In this document: piece by piece, positions 22,167 through 35,500 of the stretch
Position numbering within the stretch: the stretch's first letter is position 1
How the letters are laid out: every line of letters begins with the position of its first letter
Assembly: GCF_965363235.1 (NCBI RefSeq)
Contig: NC_134846.1
Coordinates: 90,142,571 to 90,206,570, forward strand
Source of the DNA: Mytilus galloprovincialis
Taxonomy: Eukaryota; Mollusca; Bivalvia; Mytilida; Mytilidae
DNA: 64,000 nucleotides
Direction of reading: 5' to 3'
Notes under the pieces: generated by a model
Seen by the model: the letters and a program-made list of their open reading frames with translations, nothing else
What the model was told of the DNA's origin: nothing
The model's database searches: none
Made by a program: the position numbers and the translations under genes

Positions 22167-25100
22167 TGGGATAATGGTAATGTGTACACACAAAGTACTT
22201 AATGGGATACTGGTAATGTGTACAAACAAAGTATATGCTTTGTTAAAGGCTATATTAACACACAAAGTGTATGCTGTGTTAATGTTATATGTACAAACAA
22301 AGTACATGTTGTGTTAATGGTAATATATACAAACAAATTGTATGATGTGTTATTGGTAAATATATACACAAAAAAATATAGGCTATGTAAATGGTAAAAT
22401 GCACAAAAAAGTGTTTGCTGTGCTAATGGTAATATTAAATTAAGAACATCCTGTGTTACTAGTAAAATGTAAAAACAAACTACATAATCTGGTCATGGTG
22501 AAATGCTCAAACAAAGTACATAATGTGTTTATGGTGAAATGTACAAAAAATCTACATTATCTGTTAATGGTGAAATGTACAAACAACGCACATAATATGT
22601 TAATGGTGAAATGTACAGACAACGCACATAATGTGTGTATGGTGAAATGTACAAACAACGGACATAATGTGTTCATGGTGAAATGTACAAACAACGTACA
22701 TGAGGTGTTAATGGTTAAATGTACAAACAAAGTACATAATGTGTTAATGGTGAAATGTACAAACAAAGCACAAATGTGTAAATGGTGAAATGTACAAACA
22801 ATGTACATATTGTGGTAATGATGAAATGTTCAAACAATGTTCATAATGTGTTAATGGTGAAATGTACAAACAAAATGCATAATGTGGTCATGGTCAAATG
22901 TACAAACAACCTAAATAATGTGTTAATGGTGAAATGTACAAACAACGCACATAATGTGTTAATGTTGAAATATACAAACAACCTGCATGATGTGTTAATG
23001 GTGAAATGTACAAACAAAGTACATAATGTGTTAATGGTGAAATGTTCAAACAATGTATATACTGTGTTCATGGTGAAATGTACAAAAAACGTGCATAATG
23101 TGTTCATGGTGAAATATACAAACAACGTACATAATGTGTTAATGGTGAAATGTACAAACAAAGTACATCATGTGTTAACGGTGAAATGTATAAACAACGT
23201 ACATAATGTGTTCATGGTGAAATGTACAAACAAAGTACATCATGTGTTAACGGTGAAATGTACAAACAACGTCCATAATGTGTTCATGGTGGAATGTAAT
23301 GTAAATGGTGAAATATACAAACAAAGTACATCAATGGTGAAATGTACAAACAATGTGCATAATGTGTTAATGGTGAAATGTACAAACAACCTATATGATG
23401 TGTTAATTGTGAAATGTACAAACAAATTACATGATGTGTTAATGGTGAAATGTTCAAACAATGAATATACTGTGTTAATGATGAAATGTACAAACAATGT
23501 ACATGATGTGTTAATTGAGAAATGAACAAACAAAGTACATAATGTGTTAATGGCGAAATGTTCAAACAATGTACATACTGTGTTCATGGTGAAATGTACA
23601 AACAACGTCCATAATGTGTTCATGGTGAAATGTACAAACAGAGTACATAATGTGTTAATGGTGAAATGTTCAAACAATGTATATACTGTGTTCATGGTGA
23701 AATGTACAAACAACGTGCATAATGTGTTCATGGTGAAATGTACAAACAACGTACATATTGTGTTAATGGTGAAATGTACAAACAAAGTACATCATGTGTT
23801 AACGGTGAAATGTTCGAACAAAGTCCATAATGTGTTAATGGTGAAATGTACAAACAAAGCACATAATGTGTTAATGGTAAAATGTACAAGTAACGTACAT
23901 GATGTGTTCATGGTGGAATGAACAAACAAAGTACATAATGTGTTAATGGTGAAATGTTCAAACAATGTACATGATGTGTTAATGATGAAATGTACAAAAA
24001 AGTACATAATGTGTTTATGGTGAAATGTACAAACAACGAACATGTTGTTTTAATGGTGAAATGTACAAAAAAAGTACATAATGTGTTCATGGTGAAATGT
24101 ACAAACAATGTGCATAATGTGGTAATGGTGAAATATACAAACAACCTATATGATGTGTTAATTGTAAAATGTACAAACAAATTACATGATGTGTTAATGG
24201 TGAAATGTTCAAACAATGAATATACTGTGTTAATGATGAAATGTACAAACAATATACATGATGTGTTAATTGAGAAATGAACAAACAAAGTACATCATAA
24301 TGTGTTCATGGTGAAATGTACAAACAACGTACATAATGTGTTAATGGTGAAATGTTCAAACAATGTATATACTGTGTTCATGGTAAAATGTACAAACAAC
24401 GTGCATGATGTGTTCATGGTGAAATGTACAAACAACGTACATAATGTGTTAAGGGTGAAATGTACAAACAACGAACATGATGTTTTAATGGTGAAATGTA
24501 CAAAAAAAGTACATAATGTGTTTATGGTGAAATGTACAAACAACGAACATGATGTTTTAATGGTGAAATGTACAAAAAAAGTACATAATGTGTTCATGGT
24601 GAAATGTACAAACAATGTGCATAATGTGGTAATGGTGAAATGCACAAACAACCTATATGATGTGTTAATTGTGAAATGTACAAACAAATTACATGATGTG
24701 TTAATGGTGAAATGTTCAAACAATGAATATATTGTGTTAATGATGAAATGTACAAACAATGTACATGATGTGTTAATTGAGAAATGAACAAACAAAGTAC
24801 ATCATAATGTGTTCATGGTGAAATGTACAAACAACGTACATAATGTGTTAATGGTGAAATGTTCAAACAATGTATATACTGTGTTCATGGTGAAATGTAC
24901 AAACAACGTGCATGATGTGTTCATGGTGAAATGTACAAACAACGTACATAATGTGTTAATGGTGAAATGTACAAACAAAGTACATCATGTGTTAACGGTG
25001 AAATGTTCGGACAAAGTCCACAATGTGTTAATGGTGAAATGTACAAACAAAGCACATAATGTGTTAATGGTAAAATGTACAAGCAACGTACATGATGTGT

Positions 25101-25590
25101 TCATGGTGGAATGAACAAACAAAGTACATAACGTGTTCATGGTGAAATGTTCAAACAATGTACATGATGTGGTCATGGTGAAATGTACACAGAATGTACA
25201 TGATGTGTTAATGCTGAAATGTACAAAAAAGTACATAATGTGTTTATGGTGAAATGTACAAACAACGAACATGATGTGTTAATGGTGAAATGTACAAAAA
25301 AAGTACATAATGTGTTCATGGTGAAATGTACAAACAACGAACATGATGTGTTAATGATGAAATGTACAAAAAAGTACATAATGTGTTTATGGTTAAATGT
25401 ACAAACAACGAACATGATGTGTTAACGGTGAAATGTACAAAAAAAGTACATAATGTGTTAATGCTGAAATGTACAAACAAAGTACTTAATGGGTTCATGG
25501 TGAAATCTACACATAAAGTACATTTAGAGTTCATGGGGAAACGGACTAAGCGTATAATGTGTTATTGTTGAAATGTACAACTTTAATGAT
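22167..25590 (+). repeat. 36-bp satellite array, main block (~95 units)
   Basis: The consensus unit is ATGGTGAAATGTACAAAC + AACGTACATAATGTGTTA. Higher-order repetition is visible: stretches around 24000-24300, 24300-24800 and 24800-25100 repeat the same order of variant units. Because 36 is a multiple of three, several frames stay open for hundreds of bases on both strands (MVKCTNNVHNVL-type plus, FVHFTINTLCTL-type minus). These are by-products of the repeat, with no splice signals or start context. Confidence 0.95.
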
Positions 25591-25614
25591 GTTAGAAAAA
25601 ATTTCGAAAGACTA

Positions 25615-25820
25615 AGGATTTTCTTATCCCAGGCATAAATTACGTTAGCTGTATTTGACACAACTTTTGGATTTTCGGATCCTCAATGCTCTTCAACTTT
25701 GTTCCTGTTTGGCTTTATAAATATTTTGATATGAACGTCACTGATGAGTCTTATGTAGACGAAACGCACGTCTGGCGTACTAAATTTTAATCCTGGTACC
25801 TTTGATATACAACTATTAGA
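25615..25820 (+). repeat. short dispersed repeat with a hammerhead ribozyme (subfamily 1)
   Basis: It shares CCTCAATGCTCTTCAACTTT, TTTGGCTTTAT and AATCCTGGTACCTTTGATA with copies at 35515-35720 (plus), 26430-26600, 38310-38490 and 50461-50640 (minus), and 58545-58645 (short relic). It is SINE-like in size and resembles mussel-type short repeats. The hammerhead motif is listed separately. Confidence 0.75.
25735..25778 (+). ncRNA. type I hammerhead ribozyme motif, subfamily 1
   Basis: All conserved core bases are present: CTGATGA at 25741-25747 and GAA at 25761-25763. Stem II GTCT/AGAC (25748-25751 with 25757-25760), loop TATGT. Stem III AC/GT (25764-25765 with 25770-25771). Cleavage triplet GTC ending at 25772. 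Stem I ACGTCA (25735-25740) pairs with TGGCGT (25773-25778), six pairs including one G-U. A very short stem III is known from animal hammerheads that act best as dimers. Activity is not shown. Confidence 0.75.
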
Positions 25821-26154
25821 TTCTAAATAATGATTTTTCCTATCTTAAATATCAATATAAATTACCTGCGTTTTATAAACTCAATTAAAGTCTTCATTGT
25901 CAATGTTCTATAATAATTAGGTCACATGCCAGACAGACACGTTCATCTTTCAATCATTCCATACACCAAATGCATTGGTCCTATAGCAAATAGTACATGT
26001 ATGAGAAACAAATCAAACCACAAAATCTTAACATGGACCAATGAACCATGAATGAATAAAGGCAACAGTAGTATACCGCTGTTCGAAACTCATAAATCGA
26101 AAAAGAAAAAAAATCCGGGTTACAAACTAATACTGAGGGAAACGCATCAAACAT

Positions 26155-28600
26155 AAGAGAACAACGACACAACAGAAACACAACATTAAAATGTAACACA
26201 CACAGAAACAAACTATAATATATAACAATGACCATTTTCCTGACTTAGTACAGGACATTTTAAGAAACAAATGATGGGTTGAACCTGGTTTTATGGCATG
26301 CCAAACCACCCGCTTTTATGGCAATGTTAAATATAACATTAAAATGACAACATTACATGACAAGAAAACAATACAACTAAATGGGAGAACATATAGGACA
26401 GGGAAACACACAAAAAATAGCTAACAAAAGTTACCAGGTTTAACGCCAGACGTGCGCCTCGTCCATACAAGACCAACCAGTGACGCTCGGATGAAAAAAA
26501 TTTCGAAAGCCAAAACAAGTACAAAGTTGAAGAGCACCGAGGACTAAATGTTCCAAAGAGTTGTGCTCAACACGGCTAGGGTTTTCTGGCTGGGATAAGA
26601 ACATCCTTTTTATTTAAAAATGATTCATACTTTTGCAAATAGTAAATTTTATAAAAAAATTACTATATAATAGATATGCATGATAAAACTGAAGTGGTGA
26701 CTAACTACAGTTAAAAACGGACACATTACATAAAACAACCTAATCCAGCACATACGAAAACACAGCTGAGTTAGCCAAAGCATCAACGCACATAGTGACG
26801 TCACATTTGAAATTCTAAAAATGATGTCAATGTCATATGAACCCTTTCAGACAGAACAAACATGAACACATTACAACCATTCTATGCACCAAATATCTTT
26901 TATCTATTCTTATAGTATTTGATAAACTGACAAAATTACGATAAAAAGAACTTATCATTGATCAATAAACTATGAAATAAGATCAAAGTCATATGAACTC
27001 TGTAAGACAGACAAAAATTAGCACCTTAAAATCTGTCCATACACCAAATAGAATTGACCTACTGCTTATAGTATCTAAGAAATAGACCAAATCCCAAATT
27101 CTTAACATTTTACAAAGCGCAATGAAAACGATGGCATGTCAGATGAATATTGCCAGACAGACATGAACCCATCACATTCATTCCATACTTCAAGCATAGT
27201 GGCTTAATATAGTATATTAGAAATAGACATAACCATAAAAACTAATCATTGTCTTATGAACCATGAAATTAAGGTGAAGGTCAGATGAAGCCTGCCAGTC
27301 GGTCACATGCACGTTACAATCATTTTATTCACGAAATACAGTTGACCTCATTATATGGACTTTACCACGTATCTTTAACTTTGTTTACTGATCCATGCAG
27401 TGATGCCGAGTTCAGGTGAACCATATCTGATGGACACGTAGGCAGTACAAGGAACACATATAAGATAAAGTTATGATATTACTCTTGATGAGTGAGTATG
27501 ACATATGGAAACTCCGTATCTGTTTAAAAGGAATGAAGCATCCAGGTCTTCTACCTTCTGAAATATGAAGCTTAATACAAATTTGAAACGCCGTCGTCGG
27601 CGTTGCCGCCACTGGAGTGTAATCTATATGTCTCTAAAATTCTTTTCGGACTATTGCTCCATATTAGAGAGGCTATGAATATTTTATATTATCTTTTATT
27701 TTTTTTATTATTCGCAAAACTACAAGCTAAACAGGAGATGGTATCATCTTCTGATTATGCTGATTCTATTGAAATTATGTCCTGATGGCATTTAGATATC
27801 ATCTTAATAAAGGTTGTAGCACTTCTATGTATACATATACAGATTATTTATAATAGTTATAATTGTATATAATTATCAACTTTGACGTTCATATGTTGTT
27901 CTTTTTTTTAGCCCAAATGTGTGTCATCGCATTTTAAATAAATGAGTAAATAATGATAAGTGATATAACTAACAGTTTGTATAACATTAGAGACAAATAA
28001 TACCTAATGTAAATAGTTTTTTACTAGTCATACATGGGCAATCAAATTGGGATTACCTTCTCTGCGGTCCTGTGATGGAGTGCCTGTCTGCGATATTTCT
28101 TTTGGTTCGATTCAGTTCGACCGGATCAAATCAATGACTAATTGACCCGATGCTTGTATTTGCTGCGTTACCGAAAAGCAAGCTACAGGAGTCGGTTGGA
28201 TACAGCTGTATTTGTTTAATGCACGTGTTAACGCGAGGTTTGGCTAGCCACAAAAACAGATTCAACCCACCATGTTTTCTTAATACGTCCTGTACCAATT
28301 TAGGAAAATGGCAGTTGTTATCAAATAGTTCGTTATTATGTATGTCGCATTGTCGTTTGCTTTCTGTTTTTTTCCACTTATAGTTGATGTGTTACCCGGT
28401 TTTGTATTCTCTCAATCGATTTATGAATTTTGAACAGCGGTATACTACATACTGTTGCCTTTATTAAGCATAATTTCACTAACATGAACGACCTGCTATT
28501 CTGGTTAGAGAATAACATCTTCGTAATCATTTTTTATCCCCTTTAACATGTTTTACAGGACCGAAGAGAAGGTCACACCAATTTGATTGTCCATGTATAA
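26155..28600. repeat. segmental duplication, copy upstream of DCXR-A
   Basis: Colinear with 38070-38833 plus 42409-44010 upstream of copy B. Shared landmarks are the reverse subfamily-1 repeat (26430-26600 / 38310-38490), CAAACGCCGTCGTCGGCG (27586 / 42969), GGCGGTCCTGTGATGGAGTG (about 28070 / 43450) and TTGATTGTCCATGTATAACC (about 28585 / 43981). The A side has about 110 extra bp near 27460-27570 and lacks the 3.6-kb insertion of the B side. No gene is seen. Confidence 0.85.
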
Positions 28601-28924
28601 CCAAAACAAATACAAATCATGTATCTGCCTTTCCTGCCTTAGCTAATATGAGTAGAAAGTCTCACAATACACACGTGTAACTACACGAACCTAACGACGC
28701 AGATGTATAGCTTAAGTTTTTTCAGGATTTTTTTTTAAATGGTGTTTCCTTTTGGTCATTTTACATTATTGGTAAAGGTGTTGTCACTTTGTCTTCGACT
28801 TACTGTTTGGATATTCATTTTTCATTTGGTAATTTCCACCTCTTCTAGTATATGCAATTGTAAAGTACGTATAGGATTATATTAATAAACAACTCTGAAT
28901 AAAGGGACGACGCTTTTTATTAAT

Positions 28925-29095
28925 CGTATTTGAAAACACAGTTATTCGCAAAATAATAATGCCATCTAGTTTTTATTAAAAAACAAAAGAGTGCAAGCTC
29001 CAAGCATACCCCAATTTAGAAAACAGTTATTCGCAAAATAATGATGCCATCTAGTTTGTATTAAAGAGTGCAATCTCCAAGCATACCTCAATTTA
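28925..29095 (+). repeat. direct repeat pair (~85 bp)
   Basis: ACAGTTATTCGCAAAATAAT, GATGCCATCTAGTTT (or AATGCC...) and CTCCAAGCATACC..AATTTAG each occur twice in order, just upstream of the DCXR-A 5' region. Confidence 0.75.
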
Positions 29096-29526
29096 GTCAT
29101 TTGACGTAAGTTATCCTAACTTTTATTTACATATTATAAAAGTTAATAATTTGTAATATGATTTTTTGCATTGTTCATCGACTTTATAAAGCAGTAATTT
29201 GCATTGAAGAAACATGGTTCATATCGTTTAAACTTATATTCTATTGATATATTCGAAATATGTGTGAAATGCTATTACTTTGTTGTACTACTTATATTAA
29301 AATTTTCCCTGTGGCAATTCATAATTTTGTACTGAAACAATTATATCAATTGCAAAAGAAAAATACATTAATTTACATATTTTATATATATGGACTTTGA
29401 CCCAAATTTGTTTTTTTATCAGCTAAAAAATTAATTGACATTTTTCCGTTGTAGGGCATGCGTGTAACTAACAAATCTAATATTTCTGTGTGGTTTACAA
29501 GTTGAATATTGGGATAGTTTATCAAA

Positions 29527-32500
29527 ATGGAGGTCAAACTTGATGGCAAAAGAGCTCTCGTTACAGGAGCTGGAAAAGGTTTGTAGATACATTACTTAGT
29601 TTTCGAATATATTTATATATCATGTTACGGGAAAAAAAGGAACTGGGAAAGATATCTGTACATACATGTATAAAGCATTTAATTTCCTACCAGACTGAAA
29701 TATAGGGCTCGGGAAAGATTTATAAAGATTATTAGTTACAGGCTTAGGAGATTTTATAAATTATATAAACAACTGCTTTATTCGCTTGAGATGGTAAATT
29801 ACAAATTATGTTTTATAAATCATATATACTTTCTTTAATTATCGATTGATTGATTTCTGTTTGCTTTACATCTAGATCCTCTATTTTATATATGTTCAGG
29901 ACGATAATAAATACAAATTAACAATAAGTACACAGTAGGTAAATTCGTTTGTTTGGGGGTTGACCGGGACGAAGAGGGGAAGGATTTCAAATGCCCTTGG
30001 AAAATACCGGTTATTGTTAGGAACAGAAAAAATTCCTTGCATTACCCACCTTCAGACCTCTCACACAGGTATTCTGGAACAACCTTTATTTGGTATGAGA
30101 CCAAACGCCATGCTAGAAAAATGTGTAAGGGTTCCGTTGAACCCAATGTATCGCCTCCTTTGCTGTCAGTCGCAGGCTCCAAAAAAAGGAAGGAACAGTT
30201 ATTAAAAATTTTCCTCTAGATACTAAGATGTTTAGATTGTAAGAAGCTTCTGTCATAGTTTGTTAAAAAAATATATGCCTGATGGTTTGTGAATGGGTTG
30301 TTTTTAATGTCCATTTATAAGTAAATACGGATAAACAGAAAGTAAATTTTTGTAAAATTTCTTTCAAGCTAATAGATTTTGATCATTATCAAGCTTCTGT
30401 CCAAGTTTCGTAGAAATCCGGGATATTTTAAGAAAGTTATTTGAAAAATTTACAAAAACTCTAACCACAAAGTGAATATTTGTGGAAGCCGCAAACTATT
30501 GAATGTAGGATAGCTATGTCTCGCTTTTGCGACAAAAGTCGCAGGCTCGCCAAAAACGGTTTCCGCAGCCAGACAAAAACAAGTCTTCCTGTGTTAGTTT
30601 TTTTAGTAAGTTTTTTTTTAGAAAATGTTCAAAGATGGCCTCTTTTTAAGGATAATAAAAAAACCAATGTTAAGCGCAAATGTGCCCTAGCTCAATCGCG
30701 GTGTCAATTTAATTTATTTTTTCTTGTGTTGTGCTGTTGCACCGCTATTCTAAGAATCAGAATATCGTGCTAGGAGACACTAGTCCTTTTTTCGGTGGTC
30801 CTTTATAGCTTGCTGGTTGGTGTGAGCTAAGGCTCCGTTTTGAAGACCTTTTTTTAACCTAGAATGTTTAACTCACTTTTACAAATTATGACTTGAATTG
30901 AGAGTTGTCTCATTTGCACTCATACCACAACCTACTATATTTATATAATATAACTTCGTATTATCATGATTATACACCAGCAATATACATCATCAAATTT
31001 TGATGTTTAAGATAATCTCGACTACATATATGATTAGTTTATATATTTTATCCTAAAAACAATTATTTACTATTTTGCAGGATTCGGTAGAGAAATCGCA
31101 AAAAGAATAGCTAAATGCGGCGCTGAAACATTCGCACTAAGTAGGACACAAGAAGACCTCGACAGTCTGAAATCAGAGGTAAATATATAAATATTCGCAT
31201 TAAGCATGTTAAGTATGACGCAAGACGGCCTCTAAAATTTGATAAAAGAGATAATATACGTAAACAATCGCATTAAGTAGCACAAAGAAGACCTATATCA
31301 TCTGAAAACAGAGATGATATATAGAAAGTTTCGAAGTATAGGGATTTACACAAAGTTTGAAGTCAGAGGCGAATTAAAGTTGATCTGGAAAAAATAATGC
31401 AGGGGTTAAAAGATAATCTTGAATCAGTGATAATATTCAGTTATTCTAGATAAGACGATATATACGCAGACAAAATTTATTCACGTGCATTTCAAATGAA
31501 CAATTTACCAAGTAAAGAGGGAAACAAAACATCAAGATAGGTTTTTATTACTTTGAAATATTTATGAAATAATATCCAGCTATTTAGCAGTAAATTTTGG
31601 TTCTATTTTGTCTAACTATGCTAACAAACATCGTTGATGTGTTGTTGACTTTTAAGCAACTATTCAAAATAGTTTGAATCTGTATTCATGCAACTTTTAA
31701 TTTGAACTGAAGAGGAGCGTAAATAATCATCGGTAGTTTTAGTAGGTCTACTGAATCGATATTTAGATGTCGATAATTATAAACTACGCACGAATTGCTG
31801 ATATATTATTACAATTCCATGTTTTGTAATTTTTTCTTTTGGACTTTTAGCACTTGCGTTTTATGTTGTTTTAAACAAAGTTTGAGAACTTGGGTACACT
31901 GTTGAACATTAATTTGATGGTTTGCCCATTTAAGATATTTAGAGATCTCTGATATGTATATTGCTATTCATTTTACCTCCTATACATATTTAGCAATATG
32001 ATTTGTTAAAATTAACAACACGGAGAACGTGTATAGTTCAAATGGGGTCAATAGGCGTGGTTTATTTCAAGACACAGTTATTGATGGTGTAACGTCCCAT
32101 TCTTAAAACAACACGGTTTTGAGGAAAATTCTGTCAAAATTTCAAAAGACGAAGAAAGTGATGATGAACGATTGAAATGAATCATAAAACTCATTTAAAG
32201 TTAACGAGTAGTTATTGTTGCCATTTGTTTTTGTATGGACTAATGTAAGTAAGGTCTTAATATTAAATATTTAAGGCTTGACCACTTTGATAGGCCACTA
32301 CTACAAATATCACATGTTAATTAAGATAGTCCGTAATATAAATTCATTACACAAGGAAGCTAATAGTATATTTCTGTTCCAATGTATACCAAGTGGCAAA
32401 TTGCCCAGTAATTGTCCGGTACTGGCATGAAAATACGGATTTTTTGTGTTATTAAATTTGCTGTTACAAAATGTTAAAAATTATTATAAATTAAGGAATG

Positions 32501-35500
32501 TATCTCACTCATGCAAAGCTCTGATTCCTTTCACCGATTTGGCTATACTTTTTGGAACGTTTGGATTATAGCTCTACATCTTTGATATAAGCTTTGGATT
32601 TTGCACATTTTGGCCACGAGCATCACTGAAGAGACATTATTTGTCGAAATGCGCATCTGGTGCAGAAAAATTGGTACCGTTAATGTTATTACTACCACTG
32701 GGTCGATGCCTCTGCTGGTGGACTGTTAGTCCCCGAGGGTATCACCAGCCCAGTAGCCAGTACTCCGGTACTGGCATGAAAATACGGATTTTTTGTGTTA
32801 TTAAAGTTGCTGTTACAAAATGTTAAAAATTATTATAAATTAAGGAATGTATCTCCCTCATGCAAAGCTCTGATTCCTTTCACGGATTTGGCTATACTTT
32901 TTGGAACGATTGGATTATAGCTCTACATCTTTGATATAAGCTTTGGATTTTATATATTTTGGCCACGAGCATCACTGAAGAGACCTTATTTGTCGAAATG
33001 CGCATCTGGTGCAAAAACAATGGTACCGTTAATGTTATTGCAATCAAAGTAATAGCATACCACTAGAACAAAATAGTATCTTAATCTATTGAAAGCACAC
33101 ACCTTATATTACCCCAATCGACCATGCTTCAATAACATTCTGTTTGCTAAACAGTTGTTCTGTTGATGCCAGGTACCAAATATCAACATAATTAACGTGG
33201 ACTTACAAGACTGGGATAAAACAAGAGAGGAAGTAAGAAAGGTTGGTCACATAGACTTACTGGTCAACAATGCTGGTGTAATCTGTAGAATTCCATTCAT
33301 AGACACACCAAAAGAAGAGATAGATAGGTAAGAATATATAAATAAATAACTATACTTGTGTCTTAGTTTATAGTCTAATTAAACATAGTTTGTTACATTT
33401 TCATTGTACTCCAACGCAAACTAACTGCATTATAGCCCTATCCTCGAAATCCTAAGTTATATATGCACATTGTCCTACACATGTTTCTAGTTGACTACAA
33501 TGTATGGGTTTTGCTGATATTTGAAGGCGTATGGTGACATAAAGATGTTATTTTTTCTCTTTTTGATGTCTTTTGTAGAATTGACTCTTTGGCATTTATA
33601 CCACACGTGCATCTTATTATCATATATAAATTCCACATTGTCATAAGATAAGTAATATCATCCACATTGTCATAATTAAATTTAGATTATCCACATTTTC
33701 ATAAATTAAGTTTTATTGTCCACATTGCCCTAAGTTTAGCTATAATAATCTCATAATCTCATGCTAAATAGTTATGAGACAAACTGTTGCATATACAGTT
33801 TAAGCCGGTCGATCGCATTTTTTTTTTTTTTTTTTTTTGTAAATTCAGTTAGAAAGTACGATATTTGTAAAGGTTTGTTCTTTGTTTCTGTGTTGATGGC
33901 AATCAAGATTAAGAATTTTTAGACATCAACTAGAGGAAATTGCATCTTTATTTTCAAAGGCAAAAGATACCAAAGGTACATTAAATTCAAACCAACAATT
34001 CGGAAATAACTGACAACGCCATAGTAAAAAGCAAACAAAACATCAAAAAGTAAACAACAGTATATAACTCAAAACATTTAAAAGACTGAGCAACTCGAAC
34101 CTCACCAAAAACCGAACAACACACATGCTAAAATTAAATTAGGAAATCTTATACTGAGTGTGAAATTTCTAATTTTTGTTAAACTGGCAAAGTGTAATTG
34201 ACGACTTTCAACACATTCATTTTTTATTCTGTTATTCATATCGATATTAGAACAAATTGCAGTTAAAATGCATGTTCGCATTATTTCAGGTTATATGATG
34301 TCAACGTTAAAGCAGTGTTCAATGTTTCACAGGTAATAATAATGACCCACCAAAGATGATTTACTTTTGATTTTGCCATTTGATTAGGGACTTTTCGTTT
34401 TGAATTTTCCTCGATGTTTAGAATTTTTGTAATTTTATTTTTTACATTTCCAGGCCTGTCCGTACGTTACTTTGTCCGTCTCATATCAGATTTAAAGTTT
34501 TTGATCGTTGTAACTTACCAAGAAGCTTGCATCTCATCAATTTGAAACTCGGCACTAATATTAATTATGATTCGATCCCTCCAAATTAAAATTTGCATAA
34601 TGATTGAATTATTTTACAATATATGTCAACTTGGTCTTAAACCTTCATGTCGTAGTTTGATGATCATGGGTTAGATATAATGCGTCGAGTGTGTAATATT
34701 GGCATCAACTTATGTCTTTAATTAAACTAACACAGTTTTGCTTGGTTTGAATACTACTTGGACTTGATAAGTATATGAACATTAGTAATCTTATTACTTT
34801 TGAATGACAACAAATCTTTATAACAGAGGTTACTTTGAAATGCGATTAAAATACATGTTTGTATCCCTAATGAAACAAGTGAAAAGAGTATGGACAAATG
34901 TCTATGTCTATGTCTATGTAAATTGTGTAACTAAGATTCTATTCCTGTTTGAGGTAATTGCTAAACGGATGATAGAAAAAGGAAAAGGAGGCTCCATAGT
35001 AAATATCTCAAGCATAGCGTCAAGAACAGTTCTTCCTGGTGCAAGTGCTTATTGTTCAACAAAAGGTGCCGTCGATAATATCACCAGATGTATGGCTCTT
35101 GAACTTGGACCACATAATGTAAGCTCAGTAACTGTAGAATATACCGGTTTTTTTGTGTATAAAGTAAAACAATTTTTGCATTGAACCGATAAAATAATGT
35201 TTAAGCGGTTTTACAGAGCGCGCAGATTTGCTTTTTTTCAAATCTCCAAAAGATTGTAAAATTCCTTTATTCTTTTTACACACAAAGCTTATTGTAAGCA
35301 CCAGTAAAGTTATATGAATCTTATTTCAATTAAATAGCTATACATCCTCTATAGTTAATATAGATATGATGTGATATTCCCTTTAATTTGTAATTATATC
35401 ATTTTTTATGTTGACACAATCAAACTGCAAAACCTGATTTTTACATCTTTGAAAGATATTGTGAAGGTTTAATTTTTTTTATAAATTTCCTGTTTACAAA

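Larger units (their letters stand above)
20700..25590. mobile_element. dispersed element carrying a large 36-bp satellite
   Basis: The 5' flank (20700-21240), with ATTTTGAGAA, CAGTGACATG, GACATCTTTCAAA and CTATAAAAGACCCCAATATG blocks, is colinear with 55195-55860, and both are followed by the same 36-bp-type repeat. This suggests one dispersed element with an array whose length varies between copies. Class unknown; the ends are not defined. Confidence 0.55.
32400..33040 (+). mobile_element. tandem hammerhead repeat, retrozyme-like (subfamily 2)
   Basis: A unit of 349 nt is present about 1.8 times in direct orientation (32407-32670 and 32760-33030 are about 97% alike by eye). Between them is a segment with CCCGAGGGTATCACCAGCCC. 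Each unit ends in a hammerhead motif; the two cleavage sites are exactly 349 nt apart. Direct tandem copies that each carry a type I hammerhead, with no coding capacity, are how animal retrozymes are organised. It lies in intron 2 of DCXR-A on the sense strand. Confidence 0.75.

Noticed and set aside
22453-25571. Many open frames of 60-247 codons on both strands
   Set aside because: They are produced by the 36-bp repeat (length divisible by three); no splice signals, no start context, no known domain.
28069-28130. tRNA-like segment with GGTTCGATTC (B-box-like)
   Set aside because: No proper T-arm or anticodon arm and a poor A-box; at most a tRNA-derived repeat relic. Its copy at about 43445 is no better.
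29953-30219. Two overlapping 81-88 codon frames in DCXR-A intron 1
   Set aside because: Overlapping frames, no motif, sequence looks like a dispersed repeat; splice phase of exons 1 and 2 leaves no room for it.
34804-35184. 126-codon frame
   Set aside because: It is exon 5 of DCXR-A read through into both introns.
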